64,000 nt of DNA from Parafenestella ontariensis (GCA_021596325.1 JAKGDA010000037.1:62001-126000), one strand, 5' to 3'; positions 32,316-47,206 are shown, counted from the first letter of the stretch. The notes: a model not told the origin generated them from the sequence alone. A program made the numbers and translations.

Positions 32316-35300
32316 CTCGTCGTACGTTCTCTTCCGGGCTATGTTCCTGTAAATAGGAAAACGCGAGCAGCAACGGCCTATCAGGCGGTTGTCCACAAAA
32401 TAAAAAAGTAAAAGACTCGCCACAGAGGACAGACAACAATCTGGCAAGAATGTATATGTCTCTTAGAATACCACAGCAGTTCGTGTGACCTAAATGTTCT
32501 TCGTCAAAACTATGTAGCTGTATTACTTGGCAAAAGATATTGAATTGCGGACATATCTACAAGAGAAATAGATAGCTATACGATCTTGGGGAAAGAAGAA
32601 CCTAGTTATCTTCTTCAGTACTTTTAAGACGACTTTCACTAACACAACGCGCAGAGAGGCGTGAAGCTAGGTACCATATCCTGCTCTACCTACCTACCTA
32701 CTCACCTCCCTATCAAGTTAATACACACGTACTACAGAACAAGATGCAGTAGCACCACAACGAAGATATTTATACTTGTCTGAAATACTAGAGCTGCGTG
32801 GCCTCCTCATTCCAGAGACGCGTTGACAGTGCATGACACAGGGTGACAGTCATTTCCCTCCAGCTCTCTCACACACACACAAGAGAGTAGATTTATCAGA
32901 GTGTGATGAAGCGAAATGCATGTATCAGAGTACCTACCACGTTCATCGACGTAGGGCATCGTGAATTCAGAGTGTCTTAAACAAGCAACCTCTATGATTC
33001 ACGCCGTCAAGCATAGTCAAGAACGTATACTTTCACAGGCTCATAACCTTACTTCGTCTACGCCGACCTTAACATGTATGCTATTACGCCCGCCGTTTCC
33101 CAAACGCCACGCACCACTCCTCATCCTATCAATCTTTCGCGCGTAAACACCACATAATCACTTAATCAAACAGCCGCTTCCGCGTATGCACGTCAACTCG
33201 CACGCGCCGTGAATGACGGGAGTGAACTACCTCTACCAAGCAGCCGAGTGGTGCGGATATATCCGCCCCGTATAAGAAACGCAAGGAGTAGATAGTACTG
33301 TTGGACTGTGACTTGGGGCGTGTACAACGGCTGGATTTTAATTCGTACGTAGGAAAGAATGAATGGTCCGGGTGAAGTACGGTGTGTAGTTGTTGAGGAA
33401 TCGTGCATACGGGGTGGTGATCTGGGCTCGATGAGCACTCCGTCCGTGAGCGAGAGCGAAAGCGATGTTGGTGACCACCGTTCTGATAGTTGAATACGAG
33501 GTATCGATATCTGGCAGCTAGGTGTGTTCTTCTTCTCATGCTGTTTGCTTTCAGGCAAATCTACTCCACGGCAAGATTCGTACCGAGCACCGGGCGCAAC
33601 GCAAACGTGTAACGGAGCGTTCCTCACCGTCAACGTCGTTCCAATAACCTTCTAGCGAACCCATCAACTGCTGTTGAATCGAGATTCCCTCTCTTCAACC
33701 GGGTGGCTTTTCCCCCGAGCTTCTACGTAGGATGTTGGAAGCGTGTTTACTACTCGCGATTCGAGATTAATAGTGCTTTACCCAACCTATAGTAGCTCGT
33801 GGTCAGCCAAAAATACTCCCAATGCGAGTATATGTCGCGCCGAAAACGGCTAAGCGATCGCTCTGTGCAGGATCGAAGGTTTGTTATATGCCATGGTTCA
33901 TGGACGAAGATCGTGAGGCGCTTTTCCTGCGTGTGATCATGTACGAAGGTACCCGGTACGGGACCACGGTTATTTGACAGGTCGTTAGGAGCGTGGACTC
34001 TACGGTGGAGGGCCTGTCTGATGCAGCACGCCATATACCGGTTCCGAGTGGTTCGACTCGGTGGACAAGGATCTATCTGTACATGGAGTTGCGTTGCAGA
34101 GACAACGTGCATCTGAAACAGTCACAACCGCAGTGAGTTGACGGGCGGAAGGAGCAGTATGCATGGAAACATACTCGTGACCTCTGAACCCCAGATGTTG
34201 TTGGTGCCTCCCCCCTCAAGGTGGCGATGTCCTGGGGCTGAAACGGAGGGAAACTGGAAGCGACCGAACTGCGATAATGTTGGACATTGCGTCAGACGTC
34301 ATTTCTGTCAGCTGGTACGTCGCAGGGTCCTCCAAATGGTGAAAGGAGAGGCGCCGCTAAACGGGGCGGTAGGAAGTTCGCTCCGTCCCTCCCTTACCGT
34401 TCACCGTCTGATGTCAGCATCGTATCGCAATACAATCTCCGATACTCGCCAGGAAACACCTCGCATGTGATGCTATCGATGTACGACATGGGGATTACGA
34501 CGTGCGTGGAAGGTGTGCGGTCCACGCGACAGTCTGGGGTAATTGCGGGAACGAGTACGGAGGCCACGGAAACTTGCCAGTCATGGAAGGCGTGTCGTTA
34601 GCGCTGAGATGAAACCTGGCGAACTGATTGATAACATCAGTCGCTATGCATGGGAACATGGAAGGTAGTTGCAGTTCCAGAGTGGTGGCGGCGGGTTGAC
34701 TTTGCTCTTCATCGGGGCTCAGTGCGACTCGAGCCGGCATCGCGACCATGTTGTGCCGCGCTCATGCAAGCCAAACATGCGGAAAATGGGAGGCGGGATC
34801 TCTTCGCTACCTTCTGTTGGCCCTGAAGCATGGCTGAAGTTCCTCATGTAGAAGCATTTCCATAGGCTGAACAGAATTTATCCTGATACCATGCCAAAGT
34901 CCGGTAACACTATTGGAGAGCAACGCTCGGCCCGATTGTGGCGTGTGAATACTCGCTTTCCCGAACCTTCAGTGACCCGGGCCGTGTGATAGTGGACGCG
35001 GTGGTACATGCTGTGCGATAGTCGTCGGGCGAACTTCGTGGGATGTGATGAGGTGATACGGCAGTTGTTCTATTAGTCCCGTTGTTCGCTTAGAGCATTA
35101 CGTTCCGCAACACTTAGAAGTCAGGAGTGCATGGTGGTGTTCGACATTCTACTGCGCTCTTCGTAAGCCTCCAGCAATGTGAGGACACAAAGGCCTCTTC
35201 CATGAGCCGGTCTCAGGCGGTGAGCCAGTGAACACATCCGCAATTCGTGTTGCAATACACTAGATAACAACCGTACAACAGCCAAGTAAGACGCGAGGAT

Positions 35301-38300
35301 CAAAATTGGAATCCGGGGTCAGCAAGTCAGTCCCGACCAAGTGGTATCCGGCTGAGTTATGTGACAATTAATATCGGAGCAGGAGCATTAGCTGAGGCTG
35401 ACCACCCTCTAGAAGATGGCTAAAGAATTCTCCTCTAGGTCTGCGCCTTGGGAGGACAAGATATATGAAGGTGTGCAGATGACAAGTCAGCACGCAGTGT
35501 TACCGAACCATACTTAGACGGTGAACCACTAGGTTGGGACAGTGGAAGAAGTTTCGCCAACCGACTCCCCGTGCTTATAGCCTGTACAATTCCTGGTCGT
35601 ATCCTATTCTCAATCTTTCGAGACGTGCCGTAAGCTGAACAATGGTGCGATAGACAGCGGTGACAGGCCTGAGGTGGAAGGACTACTGGATGAGGTAATG
35701 GATAAGTGGTAACTCCGACAATCTAGGTTTGCCGTCTGCTGATTCTCTGTTCCTACGCGGGTCTGGCCGATACACTAGCAGTTGATATGGAAAGTAGGAG
35801 ATTAGCGCAGGGAACAATCTGAAAGCAGAAGGTCGCAATAAGTAGGGTATTCGTTGGTGGAGAATGTCACAATCCTGCGGCGAAATGTAGTCCCAAGAGG
35901 CTTTCCTATTCGCTAATCAATGTTATCAATCTGATTGAGGGTTCGTCGATTGCATACCGTTGGTGGGAGCCCATAGATAGTTTTGAATCGCATGCACCCC
36001 CATCTTTTGGTTTCCGGCACGGTCTCGAACGGTATGTTGGAACGGTCTGTTCCTTCGAATCCTGTGGAGGAAGGGTTCCCCACCCACGAAGCTCGGATAA
36101 TGTATGATAAGCACGTGGGTGACAGGACACGACGGCACGCGATCCGCCAAGCGGGGGTTGTGCATGTGAGCGCTGCTCTGGCCGGGGTGGTGAGCCTCGA
36201 AACCTCCAGTTGGTCTCTTGAATCTTGAGTCCGGTCATCGAAAGACGAAAAGACCAGACAGAACACGACATGATCCTGAACAACTCGGTTTCGAAAAACG
36301 AAAAACAGCACAACATTCAAGTCACCTGGGCGTTGTTCTACCTCGCCGATAGGAACACGGGGCGCTTGTTCCCGATCGCGGTTGCCCTCGGTGACCGGCG
36401 CTCATCGCGACTCCATCCAGTTGGTTATCAACGCGGAGACGAGCCAGCAATGTGACCTTCTCCTTCCTGCAAGCGTGGGGAATCTGCGCACTAGGCCCCG
36501 ACGTCCAGGCAGTGGGAATCAAATGCTTCTTTGGGAGCCCCACGATACCTTCTTGGGAAAAAGATGGTGTTTAACCCACGCGAAATAAAGGCCCGAGTCA
36601 CTGGAAATTGATGTCCATTAGCCCTGCCATGTCGTTTTGCCGGGAGCGCTCCCCGCTGCCGAGCACATGAAGCTCGTAATGGGCCGCGATTCGAGCAAAA
36701 GCACTCGCCCAACCCAATATTCCAGGGGGCGGAACCCAGCGCCTGTTCCCCCCGTACGCTAACGGTGTGATAGCGTGTCTCACTAACGCAGAAGTAGAGC
36801 CCTCTCCTAGTTCAGGGCATGATTCCCTGCGCCGCATGGGGGCTGGAGGTCATTTCGGGGGTATGGCAACGGCGGCTTATTTCGGTAAGCATTGCAACGA
36901 GGTCACCGTCATGAAGTGTACGCCGGAAAGTGTCCGCGCCTGAAACGCCCGGATGCGCGAGCATGCACGTTGTCGCAGGGGATTGGATCATGAACACGGA
37001 GTGGTTTACGGTGCATAGAAGCGCCGTGTCGCACTGCGATATTGACATGACGACGTGGTCTTCGAGAAACGTAACCAAGGGACTGCAACGACTCTTGAGG
37101 CGCTCTACACAAGCAGAAGTGAGGTTCGCTGCACCAACCGAAGCGACAGCCGGTGGCTATAGGACGGGCGATTGGTGAGCTGAGGACCGTCGGGGTGACA
37201 GCCACGCGATTCGTGTGCAGGCGGCACACTTCACACCTCCGTGTAAGGCCGACCCCAGAAACAGACTAGCTGAACGCTAGATCCAGGCTGTCGGATCTTT
37301 GGAACCCAGCCAAATGTCCGGGAATGTGGCACTGACACGCCGCCATCGTGGGTGCGGTCTTGTCCTATCCATGCTCAGCTGCATTGCCCAATTGCGGGGT
37401 GGATACAGATGCGTTGTGCTGCGCTGGTCGCACCCACAGCAAGATTGCTTGAACCGGTTATAGTGAGTGACGGAAGGGAAAATGACATGATTTCCTGGAA
37501 GTCTGAGACATGCCTCTGGGCCTTGAAGATGGAAGGGCGATCCTTTGCCCAGCACTGTGCACACATGTGAGGCGCGGGATGCGGGTTGGGCCGTCAAGAT
37601 ACGACGCTCATTTCTCCTAAGTCGTTGAATGGACGTTACTGTTGGGCTTTGTTTCGTACGGTATTATTGTTACAAACGAACATAAAAGCGAAAAAGCAAT
37701 TTGCACCCGATAAAGAAGCACCTCATCGATAGCAGCTTTTCATCATCAGCCACCACCGTCTGGCCAGCAGCGATCTTGACTTGAATTTATGATACTGAGC
37801 ATATCCTTTTTCGCCCCCATTTTATTACTCGTTGCATTCCAGTAAGTTAGGTGGTCACATTGCATTCCGATCGCGTACCGCGCAAGGAAGTGCAGGAGAG
37901 ATTGTTTGATCCATAACGAAGGCTGTAGCACGTCGGATTCGGGTCAACCTGTCGTTTTGTTGATTGTTTTGATTCGAAGCTCTGTTTTATTGCTTGCCGT
38001 GGTAAGACAAAAGCAAGGGGTTCAGCGCGGTAGGACCCTATTGGGTCATAATAAGTGTTCATCACGTCGTAGTCCGGGGAAGCTGGGATGGCACCCGGTT
38101 TGCGCTGTGCAATTGAGCTCCTTACACCGCTTAATGAATTACCATTTCAGGCAGTGATACGGCATAAATGTAGGCCGAGAACGATAAACGCTGAAGCGAA
38201 TAAGAGTACCTCGCCCTTAGTCGTCCCCGCTAATGGTCACGAGCGCATTGCTAGTCTGGATCTACGCTGCTGCTTATGTTGTGGCGATGTAAATCTAGGG

Positions 38301-40651
38301 CGGGATGCTCATTGCTCATTTGAGGCTGCGAACAATTGCCGGGTATCTGTGGTTTGTGTAGAATCATAACACACGACTATTTTCCGGGTCCTCGGTCCGG
38401 TGAGTAGAAGTCTGAATCTTTGTCATGCCGCGAGCGACCAACGACTAGGAGCGAATGGGTAAGGCAACCCATGTTGCGACAGCAGCTGACAAGCTGTGCC
38501 TGTTACTCCATGAATCCGGGAGAGTGCTTAATGGACCGTCATCAAGGGCGAACCTGGCCCGTGGGAGCGACCGCTTAAAGCCAAAGCTGGAGAAAGACAG
38601 GCACTCGGTCATTGCGTGCCACGTAGAATATCCAGCATGGCCTGGCAAAACAATGATTCTCGCTGTACAGCTCATGAAACAGGTAATCACGCCGCATATA
38701 GCGGAACGAATCTGGTCGCACATGACTCTTTTGCGGCTCCGTGATTCGGCCAGCGCCTCCAGATGACCTCGAGAAATTACCTTGTAATGGGTTGGCCTCG
38801 TCGACTGCCCAACTGTGCAGTTACTCGAGGACGGCAGTGGGCGCACTGTGCGCAAGTCGCAATTCAGCGGGGTACATGTCGCTACCCTAAAGGTCGAGCT
38901 GAACATCTGGGGAATGAATGTCTCAAAGCACTTGGGAGGGCCGCATTTAACCCTTGGTGGCCACCAGGCTTGTCCCTCGTGCCCTCTCCCCCATGCGTTC
39001 ACGTTCGTATCGAAGAACCTAGCGAACAATGGCTATACACGTTACATGCATTGTGTCAGCGTTCTTGTTTGAGTTGCCAGCGGATCACAGTTGTTCGCGA
39101 TGGGCGGGAAAATGTCGCATCGAGGGTACCGTGGCGGATAGAGTGATCCGAAAGCGGCATGTCACCAGAGCGTGCAGAGGCTGTTCTTGACCGCCAGCGG
39201 AAAAAGTCGAGGGCCTCGTGATGTGAGCCCCGTTGCGGAGAGATTCGCACAAACGGGAGCGACAGTCTATCTAACGAAAACGAGGCTGCCTAATAAACAT
39301 CCAGACTCGTACTCTACTCGAGAGTGTGAAGCTCTCGTGAGGCTCGTGGGCTAATTTGGAGGATCAGGTACCCACAGGGTCCAAGAGCAGCACCGTCGGC
39401 AAACCTCCACATTGCCGACGAGGCAACCTGCGCACTCATGGGGCTAGAAGTGAGCAGGGGACGTCGGAAGAAGCGAGAAAGGGAAAAGAAACGCTGGCGG
39501 AGACGGTGGGCTGCTTCCGCGAGCAGCCCCAGCAAGCGCGATCACATGCCGCGGGAGGGCATTTTGGAAACGGCTGAGTGAGCGGTATTGTACCGGAACC
39601 GTGTATTTTTCCCGCGGAAGGCTCAGGTGACGTGACTGGGTGCAAATAAACCGCGATGAGCCCACGGGCGGCGCACCCAGTGAGGAAAGGAAGCGACGAA
39701 GCGAGCGGCAAGCAAGCGGTGCTTATCAGCGCTTCGACGTGAAGGTCGAGTGGCAGGCAGGGCATGGCATGGCATGGACTGGACGAGTCGCAGAGGCAAC
39801 GAGTCAGACTCTTTTCGACGCGAGTTCTGGAAGTACGGAAGTACAACCTTGTTGTGCACGGCCTTGGGGCAGAGAATCATGTGCCTCCCCACGCCCAGAC
39901 CACGACCAGGACTCAGAGCCACGCGGGCGCCGACGCTTTCAGCGCATCGCGGTGGCGGAGGAGCCCTGAATGCGTCGTCGTGTCGCGGGCGAGGATGGAG
40001 TGTGAACAGCCGCGGGCGTGCAGGCGTGCAGCACAGTAGGGCCTTTTTGCGTGGCCACAAACCACAGAGACTGTGCGAGGCGTCCATGGTGCAGCAGAGG
40101 CCGCCGTCGCCGTCGGAGCCAGTGAGTGCAATAGTCAGAGGCAGCATAGTCAAGTCAGTGGCAGCATGGCCATGGCCGCACGCAGGGTCGAGGAGCGGTA
40201 GGCCGTGGACCGCGGACTGTGCAATCTGTCGGGGAGTCGCCGGAGGGGCCTGTTTAGGGCGAGGATGAATTGCAGGGGCCCGTGGCCAGGTGTGGGAGTC
40301 CAGTTGCGCCTTCCATGTCGGCCCAGTCGCTCCTCCCACCCCTGTCAGCGCACCACACGGCCGCCTTTATACATACCTAGATCCACTCCCTCGTCGGCCG
40401 GCCTGCAAGATACCTCGCTGCGACCGTCTCCCATAGCCCAGTATTCCACGCCCAAAATACACTATACACCACCTCCCTCCATGCATTCGACACGACTGTG
40501 ATAACGCGGGCACCCCTTCTGCTCGGCTGCCGTCTTCCTGGACGCAATCGCACCCTCGCCGTCACTGACGCAAGCGGAACCGCCCTCACCACCACCTATA
40601 TCCAGCGTTGGGACGACACCCACTCCACGCACACGCACACACACCTACACC
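32316..40651. other. 8.3-kb region without a supportable gene
   Basis: Both strands were scanned in all frames. Frames are short, overlap each other on opposite strands, and show no domain, signal peptide or plausible exon chain. Base composition is balanced rather than AT-rich, so this is not an obvious RIP-mutated repeat island. The first 500 bp is more AT-rich and contains a short CA-repeat (around 32870). From about 39400 the GC content rises, and from about 40300 the DNA is a C/T-rich promoter/leader for the next gene. Long GC-rich frames at 39623-40339 are shadows of that region. Non-coding RNA or very old repeat debris cannot be excluded. Confidence 0.5.
40340..40651 (+). promoter_or_regulatory. 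CT-rich promoter/leader of the areA GATA-like domain gene
   Basis: Runs of CTCC, CCACC and CACGCACACAC precede the ATG at 40652 (context CTACACCATGG). It also has a TTTATACATA box near 40364. A typical fungal core promoter is likely. Confidence 0.5.
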
Positions 40652-42423
40652 ATGGTCCTACGCGCAGAACGACCGATCGTGCGCGTCGAGCACAGCTCCA
40701 TGCGCACCATCGAAACCCGCAATACAGAGAACCTGTTCGGCCTCTGGTCTGGTGAGTGCGCTTCTGCGCCGCCGAGTATCGTTCGCATACACTAACAGCC
40801 CCTTTCGTAGTCTTCGCACGGTGCTCGCCCGCCATGGAAGACGGCAAGCGGTACGAGAACATGGCGTGGCGGCTGTGGTCCCGCGAGACCTTCTGCTGCC
40901 AGCCCGACGACATTGTGCCGCCGCAGTGGGCCTTCGAGCGACAGCTATCGACGAGCGCCACTGACATGCCCGAGCTGTCGACCAGCGTAGCCTCGGACGA
41001 CTCCAACCTGGAAGGCGCCCTCACCTCGACTTCCCGATCAGATCTGTCCGCCTCTCGCCCCGACCTGCGCCGCCACGACTCCGCGACTAGCCAGGCCCGC
41101 GGCAGGCACCTGACCCCGATTGGACTGGAAAAGGTCGTCAACTCGATCCAGGAGAAGAAGTTCATCGAGCCGCTGTCGCCCCTTCCGCCGCAACTCGCTG
41201 CCCCACACGCCCAGCAGAAGTCCTCTGAGGACACGACTCCTCGCGCCGCATCGTTACCCTCCTCTGCACGCCCGGTCCCCGAGTCATCGACCTCGACAGT
41301 AGCAACTACCCTCGGAATCGACGCAATGAGCCCGGCCGCCGGTTCAGAGGCCAGCACCTCTACTGATATTAGCGAGCACAGCATTGTCCGCGGTTTCGAG
41401 CCTGGCCACATGTCGACATCCGTGCGCTCGAGCGTCAACTTGAACCCCGCTCCCACCCCCATCCTGAAGAAGACGTCGAGCTTCGTGGCGAAGCCTCTGC
41501 CATCCAAGGCCGAGCCCATGAAGAAGAAGCAGCCCATGTTTACCCTTGGCGGATCATCTGAGGAGGACAACAGCAGCTCTTTCGAAGCGTATTCCCTACA
41601 ACAGCGCAGCTCACTGTCAGACCACCTACGACGAGCTGGCCCCATGCGCAAGACGACCTCGTTCAAGAACGAAGTGAGCACCCGCACCATCCCAGACATC
41701 ACCTCGGAGAGCGAAGGGGCAATCGAGAGCGACAGCGAGGAAGAGTTTGACGAAAGCGCCATCGACGAAGACGACTCTGAGGAGGAATGGGAAGACGACG
41801 ACGAAAATGAGGATAGCGGCCCACCCAGCGAGGCCGAACGTCCCCTGTTCTCGCGGGTAGATTCCAAGCCGAACCTCAACCTGACCTCTCGCCGTTCTCT
41901 CCTCACTTCCGCCATTCATGAAGGCGACCGTGCAGTGGCTCTACAAAACGCAGCCTCGCGGTCTACCTCTGCCATCCGCCGCTCCCGAACTACCACTCCC
42001 AATGGACCGTCTACTGGCAACTCACCCCAGGAGGATGGCGGTCTCATGATGCGTCCGCCAGTCACTCGCCCGAAACCGATCATCATGACTACGTCGAATG
42101 TGCACCCACCAGCGATGTCTCCTAAGACTACTCGTCGACTCATGCTCCAATCAGAGCTGACTGGCAGTCTCCGACAGAATCTCCTATGGGAACGACAGCA
42201 AAAGAATGCTACTACCAATGCGGTAGCAAAGCGACAGCAGAGCGCGGTTTCCCTCCCTGCTCTACGCCGGGCCATGACCACCGGCGACGTAAAAGGGCTC
42301 AACACCAACCCCCAACAAGCCCAGATTAGGGCTACGACCTTCCGGGACAACAACAAGAACAACAGTTCATACAATGACTACTTTGACCAAGGCCTTTTGG
42401 AGTATCATACTTCGGGCTGGTGA
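40652..42423 (+). CDS. areA GATA-like domain (DUF1752) and DUF3295-type regulatory protein
   Basis: Two exons, 40652-40751 and 40811-42423, separated by a 59-nt intron (GTGAGT...TCGTAG); 570 residues. The intron splits the DUF1752 motif: RVEHSSMRTIETRNTENLFG joins LWSVFARCSPAMEDGKRYEN, then MAWRLWSRETFCC. This block is found in AreA-related and Mks1-like fungal nitrogen/carbon regulators, without the GATA zinc finger itself. The C-terminal half has the DUF3295 pattern: KKKQPMFTLGGSSEED, a long acidic DDSEEEWEDDDENE run, FSRVDSKPNLNLTSRRSLL, and TRRLMLQSELTGSLRQNLLW. The rest is Ser/Thr/Pro-rich and disordered. Nutrient-signalling or transcriptional control is expected from the family; details are unknown. 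Confidence 0.87.
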
Positions 42424-45400
42424 TTGGGTCAACACTTTTCAGCATTTGCACTTCTAGCGGCATTTACGGACTGGCATTGGGTCTGCGGCGTTTTGATATT
42501 GTTTGCTTCTAAATGCCGCCAGTCATCTTTCATATACTGGACGGCCGATGATGGGTAATGTCTTCCCAAAATCTTCTGATACCATCAGGGCTTGAGTATG
42601 CCCGACGAGGCTACGAATCTCCTTCATGCACTTCATTACATCGGACAAGAGCGGTTCATCTGGCTTCGAGATAGGCCACGACTCTCGCCAGGGTGGTCTG
42701 TACTATTACACACACTGTACTTCTATCAGGCTCTTTGTCCGAGCCATTATACCTCGAGAAAGGGACTGCTCAACAGCAGCATTGCCTCACATGAGGCGGC
42801 CGTAATCGACTAGGTACTTAATGATAAAAAGTGGATTCTTCAATCTCGCCCTCGTAGAATTGCAGATGTGGTGATAGTGACCATGGCCGGTGAGCTGCTG
42901 CAGCAAGCCGATGCGCGTCGAGCCATGTGGACCCGGGCTGCTATTCCCAACAAGACGCATGCTGGTACGGAAGTCACTTCTGTTTGGCAGGCTCCTTTAC
43001 CGCTCTTCTGAATCATCTAGCAAAAATGGATGCCCAGGAGGCGCTTATGCACGCTTCACTGTGGGCTTCATGCAGTGGCGGAGAGCACCAATGGCGGAAG
43101 GCGCATTCGACGCGTCAGGTCGATGATTCTCGTTGCATCTGCCGCAACCCAAGGCACGTTGCCCGTGTCACGATGGCATGGCAATGTTTGTGATGTTGAT
43201 TGATGACAATATGGCGAAACTTGGAACCCCCAATATGTCCGCGGGCAGTGACGAGTGACGAGCAAATGCACGGCTATTGCCCAGGCTGGTACTGCCCTTC
43301 CTTCGGCCCGGCTTCCTGTCCGCCGCGAGAATGCTGCGTGCCTGGCCTTCTCCTTCATCACAGGGAGAAACAGCAAGGGCATGCCTCGTGAGACCATCCT
43401 TGCGCGATATAGGCCAGGAGCCGGCCGACGTGCATCGTGGCGAGCGCATCCAGGTTCCGTGGTGCGTCGTGGGATCGCCGCGGCGAGACTTGACTGCTGC
43501 AGACGCCCGTTCAGCCTTATCACTCAGGCTGCGAACTCAACACCAAGGCTTCCATCACGCCTTGGACAGCTCGACGCTCCGGGTTTCAGCGCGCGATGAC
43601 TGAGTCTGACTCGAACTCGATCCCAGCAGAGTGCGACGCTGAGGGATTGCACCACGTCATTCTCGGCCAGGGCCCAAAGCCGCATTCTCCCGCAAATCGC
43701 CGTCGTCTGTTCAGGGCAACCTCTCCCCTCGTTTGCGTTTGCACCAGCATCGCATCACTCAACACTCCACGCAAGCCTCACCAGCTGACCGCAGGCAACG
43801 GCTTCGCCTATCTTCCTCGCAGCGCCTCGCTGCTCAGCAATCATTACCCCGGATTGCGCGGGCTCAGCTCAGCGCCTCCCCTCATTGTTGATTGCTCGCT
43901 CATTACTGCTATTTGCGAGGCTCCTTGATCATCTGGATCTAAAAACAACAGTCATCCCCAGCAACGGCGAACGGCCATGCTCCATCAGGCACCGGCAGCG
44001 CTACCCCGCGACACAGTCGGTCTGGAGGTCGATGCGCTGGCAGATTAGCGCCTGCATCATGGTCATCTGAAGCTTTTTGGACGAGTTATCTTGGAGCTGC
44101 CTCAGCCTCATGTACAAGGAACTCCGCCACCGCGGGAGGCTTCGAGCGATTCCCTGGTCAAACGTCCGGTACCACGCTTACGCCCTCATCCTGTGACTGT
44201 GTGATATCGCATCCTCTGGCGCTGGGCCTCCCGGTATCACCTAATTCTCCATCTCCACACTTTCATTTGTCGCTTTCGTGGGGGTCCGCGTCACATGTCT
44301 CCTATCGTCACACCTCTCACCTCGCGAACAGGCACATTATGGTGACATGTCCTTTTTCGCTAATGCTGCTCGTTGCAGATCTGGCGTCGGTTTACGCGTT
44401 CAGAGATATCGATACGCTTTTTAGATATAGCGCTGCAGAACATGCAGTCAACTGTTCCGCGCAGCAAGCCGTCGGAACCGCTCCATCATGTCGTGCTCCC
44501 AGTCGTGGGCGCGGAAAGATATCCCATTGCCTCGCTGCGCTGGTCCGCTCCGCGCCAGGGTTCCGTCAATACTTCCCGCATCACTTGGGATTATCTAACA
44601 GCAACTCAGCTCTCGAAATCGACGTATCAAACACCACGGTCTTGGTAGAGGCTTGTCCGAACACGAAGATGCGGTAATCGTTACGCCTCTGTTTCTTCGT
44701 CTTCTGGTTGCCCGACTCCCATCTATCTTCTAACGCCCAGCTTCCTTGCAGACGTTATTCAAGCGGCGGTAAGCTTCATTGACCAGATGAGGAAGTGTGA
44801 GATATCAGGTGCACGCTACTTTGTCGCTCAAACGTTCCACAAGTCGGCACCCCACGATTGCGAGACTTTGCACCAATCAATTTGATCTGATCAAATCTCT
44901 ATCGAGGAATACAGATCGTCAAATGCATGCAACTCAGCTAGAGGATTATGCTTGCCGAAGGAAACGACGAGTCAGATTATCTCTCACATAAACATGCTCA
45001 GCGCAGCCAGCAGGCCACACAGAGGACCACTTCATGGTGGCAGGTGGACTGGATAGATTCAATCTATGTCCTGTACGACAACGCCATTACTGTGGGAACG
45101 GAATGTTTGTCGGTATAACAGCCGCAGACTTTAGCCTCGCACCATTGACTCGGCCCCACGTCGCCTACCCCGGACTTTGCTGGCATGTCTCAGTTGATAT
45201 CAGGTATCAGCTTCAATATGGTCGTTTGACTGCCTCGACCGATCCAGTATCTTTAAAAGTCGACAGCTTCGTAAGTTGACGCAACACCATCGTCACTCCG
45301 CGACTAGATGTGCCGTATACAGCCTACCGTGCCCACAACCAAAGTATTAAGCATCATCCAGGGTGTCAAGTGTCGAGTTATGAGGTGCTCTTTCGAACGC

Positions 45401-47206
45401 ATTCTTCCGAGGGCAGATTACGCATGACACGTTTGCAGAACTCGATTCGCAACGAAGCTCGACATCTCCCGATATCACATGCCGAGGTTTACTGATTACC
45501 GCTACGAAGTTGGAGATCTTCCTAGAGCAGCCTCCGTGAGCTACAAACAGCCCGCCATGAGCCGAGGGAGGCTCAGGGTCCCAAGCAAAAAGTGATGTAA
45601 GGTGTTCTGTCCATCCGGGATATTCTCGAATACGAGGTAGCTCGGTACACTACCGACAAGCGCTCCCCATACCCCAGGCTTGACGTAGCCAACCTGGGAG
45701 GCGCATCCCAACGCAGGAACGCGCTGCAGGTATATGATACATTTCTGATCGTGTTACATTACAGCCTCATATTTAGAGCCTAAAACTTAGGGCAGTCAAG
45801 AGTCAGACATTTCTTTGCGGTCAGCTGCCCGGAGCTTCCCCGCAAATTCGCAGGCAAGCCTGGATAGGCTTCAATACCTTTCCTCTTCCGGTCACACTCC
45901 ACGCGACACATCCTTGTACACTCGGCGCCCTTGAGAGCCTGCAACGGTAATGGCTTTCGCTCTACGCATTCCTTCGTGGAATTGCCAACGGCTCGGTCTT
46001 TCATCTCTTTGCTGACGGCCGCAAATGAAGTGCGCGCATGTCACCTGGATGCGACGACGGCAAGTTATGAGCTGTTAGCGTGCTGCTGTATGTGTGAACG
46101 GCCCGTCTCGCAACCTGGCTGCCGTGCTTCTGGACGGACAACAGCCGGCCCTGCGGATTGGCAGTAGCTGGCATTAGGTAACATTGATGAGCAGATTGAG
46201 GCAGTACGAGTCAGTAAAAACGTCACAAACAACCTGTCCGATCATCATCTTCACACTCCTAACAAGTGGAGGTAGATGACTTCATCCAACCTCATTCCCG
46301 CCAGTATTATGAAACAAACTTTCGGGTCGTTGGCTAGCTTCCCCGCTCACGGCTAGAGCTGCTTCCCCACGAAGTCTCCTAGACGGGGCACCGGATGTAC
46401 GAATGCGTCTCACTGAGCTTTCGAAACAGACCGAAACGCTACCACAAGTCAGGTGCCTTATATAGATCTCCTAGCACGTGGCAACGCTTTTCTGAGTTTC
46501 GCAGCTAGACTGCAGCTAGACTTCAACTCGAATTCTATGGGTGCGTTGTCGTCGTGCTTCGACTCGAGGTAAATCGCCTGACATTACGTTCTCAGCTGTT
46601 TTGATGTAATGCTGCTCGCCAACTCCGGTACACTAGGATCGGGAAATGTTATGCATCGAGAACAGCTTCTAGAAGATCATGGGGCTCTCAGACAGGATTA
46701 TTTCCGGGGTAATTGTTGGCGAATGCTCGTCATGAGATGCGATGACGTATCACGCTGCGGAGTATGCAGGTACGAAAACGGCGATCGTACATTACTCTAT
46801 TTGGCAAAGCCGGGTCTTTTCTCCGCATCTTGCTCGATACGCAGGCGAGATCCAAGCAGGAAATAAACTTCAAACATTTCAAATGTTACGTCCTCAAATT
46901 TGGTCAGCTTTACCAATACTGCAAACAGCCTCGCCCGGAGAAATTGTCGGTATGTGGTTGCGCGTCAGTTCGAGGTTGCATTGCACCTACCAGCATCCAC
47001 ATTTCGAGCAACTCGTCTAAACATGACATTCGCAACGACCGTGTTCCACCTGCATCGGAACCGGTGCGGCGACACACAGATGTCACTATTTCTTCCAGTC
47101 TGGCCCTTGCTATTTCGGGACATCTTCGCCATCGGCTAAACGTCTGCAAACGCTGCGTCTTCGCCACCATGTCTCTGCAAGCATCGGGAAGTTTTCTAGA
47201 AGGTCC

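Noticed and set aside
38445..39029. 194-codon minus-strand frame
   Set aside because: Longest frame in the gene-free block but with no domain, odd composition and overlapping plus-strand frames of similar length.
39623..40339. 238-codon minus-strand frame upstream of the areA GATA-like gene
   Set aside because: Lies in the GC-rich promoter region, overlaps several plus-strand frames, and has no coding signature.
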